Assembly (NCBI RefSeq): GCF_001482195.1
Contig: NZ_KQ759763.1
Span: 3,288,024 to 3,352,023 of the forward strand
Source of the DNA: Luteimonas abyssi
GTDB lineage: Bacteria > Pseudomonadota > Gammaproteobacteria > Xanthomonadales > Xanthomonadaceae
DNA length: 64,000 nt
Direction: 5' to 3'
The notes beneath the pieces were generated by a model that was not told where the DNA came from, did no database searches, and saw only the letters and a list, made by a program, of their open reading frames with translations. A program made the position numbers and the translations under genes. Shown piece by piece: positions 63,181-64,000 of the stretch (position 1 is its first letter; each line of letters opens with the position of its first letter).

Positions 63181-64000
63181 CGCGCAACACATCCCCACGA
63201 CGGCGAAGGCGGTCTCCGTCCGCAGCCGCCTGCCGGTCCTCGCATCGACGCACGTGCAGGCGCTGCGCGACTTCTTCCAGCGGCCACAGCACTGGCTGCT
63301 GCAGGACAACGGCCTGCTGCGGTTCGCACCCGGCGCGCCGGCGCGCGATACCGAGGTCTTCGAGCTCGACGCCGAGGGCCAGCGCATCGGCCTGCGGCTG
63401 CAGGCCCCGCCGGCCCGGGACGATCTGCCGCACTGGAGCGATTTCAGCGGACGTGCGCGCGTGCTGGCCTGGAGCCTCGCCCACGAGCGCTGGCTGGTGC
63501 GGCTGAGCGAGGCCTTCGGCGTCGCGCTGACACCGCTGGTCGGCGCCGAGCCCGATGCCACCGACGCGCATCCGGTCTGGCTGGATTTCCTGGTCGAGGA
63601 CGACGATCCGGACGCGAAGACGCCCGGCGCGGCGCTGCTGCAGGGCAGCCTGCGGATTCCGGCCACCTGGCTGGGCCGCCTGCTCGCGCAGGCCGCGCCG
63701 CCCTACGCCGACGAACCGCCGCATCCGCTCGGACGCTGGCGCGACCTGCCGGTCGGCGTGCGCCTGCTGATGGAGGTCCCGCCCCTTCCTGCCGCGGATT
63801 GGGCGCGACTGCGTCCCGGCGACGTCATCATCCTCGGCGCCCGCAGCGCGCCGCCGGCGGCGCGGGCCTGCGCCGCCGGCAACGCATGGCCGCTGGTCGC
63901 GACCGCCGAGGGCTGGCGCATCGACGGCGATCCCACACCCCATTCCTACCGACGCACCCTCGAGGAGAGCGCACCGATGACCGAACAGGACACCCCGCCC
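63173..64000 (+). CDS. sctQ: T3SS cytosolic C-ring protein SctQ, cut by the window end
   Basis: The first 276 codons of a YscQ/HrcQ-type protein. N-terminal residues 1-200 form the divergent YscQ domain, and RLRPGDVIILGARSAPPAARACAAGNAWPLVATAEGWRID (about 211-250) resembles the first SpoA domain. The second SpoA domain must lie beyond 64000. It overlaps the FixJ-like gene by eight bases. An internal in-frame ATG at codon 269 (63977) has GAGGAG nine bases upstream. Confidence 0.82.
   Translation, partial: MADAQHIPTTAKAVSVRSRLPVLASTHVQALRDFFQRPQHWLLQDNGLLRFAPGAPARDTEVFELDAEGQRIGLRLQAPPARDDLPHWSDFSGRARVLAWSLAHERWLVRLSEAFGVALTPLVGAEPDATDAHPVWLDFLVEDDDPDAKTPGAALLQGSLRIPATWLGRLLAQAAPPYADEPPHPLGRWRDLPVGVRLLMEVPPLPAADWARLRPGDVIILGARSAPPAARACAAGNAWPLVATAEGWRIDGDPTPHSYRRTLEESAPMTEQDTPP
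63962..63979 (+). promoter_or_regulatory. Internal ribosome-binding site and start inside sctQ
   Basis: GAGGAG at 63962-63967, nine bases, then ATG 63977 in frame with sctQ (codon 269, MTEQDTPP). This would give a separate C-terminal SctQ fragment, as known for YscQ, SsaQ and SpaO. Inferred from sequence only. Confidence 0.5.

Noticed and set aside
47277..64000. Horizontal origin of the T3SS cluster from base composition.
   Set aside because: GC content and codon use look like the rest of the window, and no integrase, tRNA or attachment repeats flank the visible part.

Overview
The window is a high-GC (about 70% by eye) gammaproteobacterial chromosome segment and almost certainly comes from a Xanthomonadaceae genome of the Lysobacter/Luteimonas/Xanthomonas type. 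The main evidence is the hemB-xanB2-halogenase-ACP neighbourhood, which belongs to the xanthomonadin (aryl polyene) pigment locus. The phosphopantetheinyl transferase-rsmG-parA-parB order and a CRP/Clp-type site agree with this. No tRNA, rRNA, CRISPR array or insertion sequence was recognised.

Layout. 1-4.4 kb is the edge of the pigment locus: acyltransferase, COG4648 membrane protein and acyl carrier protein on the minus strand, then a flavin halogenase-like enzyme and chorismatase XanB2 on the plus strand. 4.7-12.7 kb holds housekeeping genes: hemB, a GNAT, aroE, a Cys-cluster protein, gamma-carbonic anhydrase, tag, xth and a divergent D-2-hydroxyacid dehydrogenase/serA pair. 12.7-21.1 kb has a GlsB-type membrane protein, an AMP ligase, a PPTase, rsmG, parA, parB, a DUF885 peptidase and rpmB-rpmG. 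21.3-24.8 kb has a TSUP transporter, a LysR regulator and cardiolipin synthase.

24.8-39 kb is a compact acetate-utilisation island: an SSS-fused hybrid kinase (CrbS-like), ExoD, a LuxR-type regulator (CrbR-like), acs, a DcaP-like porin, a DUF485 protein, ActP, a small membrane protein, a cNMP/CBS/DUF294 protein and a DnaQ-like exonuclease. A perfect TTAGAC-N4-GTCTAA dyad lies between the divergent acs and porin genes. 39-47.3 kb has a GH8 endoglucanase, a desaturase with an EF-hand protein, mutM, tdk, rep and an e(P4)-type acid phosphatase.

47.4-64 kb is a type III secretion (injectisome) cluster of Ysc-like order: sctD, sctF, sctI, sctJ, sctK, sctL, sctN, sctO, sctP, plus sctV and the start of sctQ. 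It also carries several small secreted or unknown proteins, a lipoprotein, a FliO-like protein and a FixL/FixJ-like two-component pair. The secretin and the SctR/S/T/U genes are not in the window and may follow sctQ beyond 64000.

The most interesting unexplained signal is a shared box, CCTAGGG-N4-CCCGAGG and variants. It sits 83-93 bases upstream of the start codon in four T3SS transcription units, and these four boxes hold the only CTAG tetranucleotides I could find in the T3SS region. Also notable are an in-frame internal start with a strong ribosome-binding site inside sctQ, a CRP-like site and a second dyad upstream of sctV, and two paralogous small proteins of an unrecognised family.
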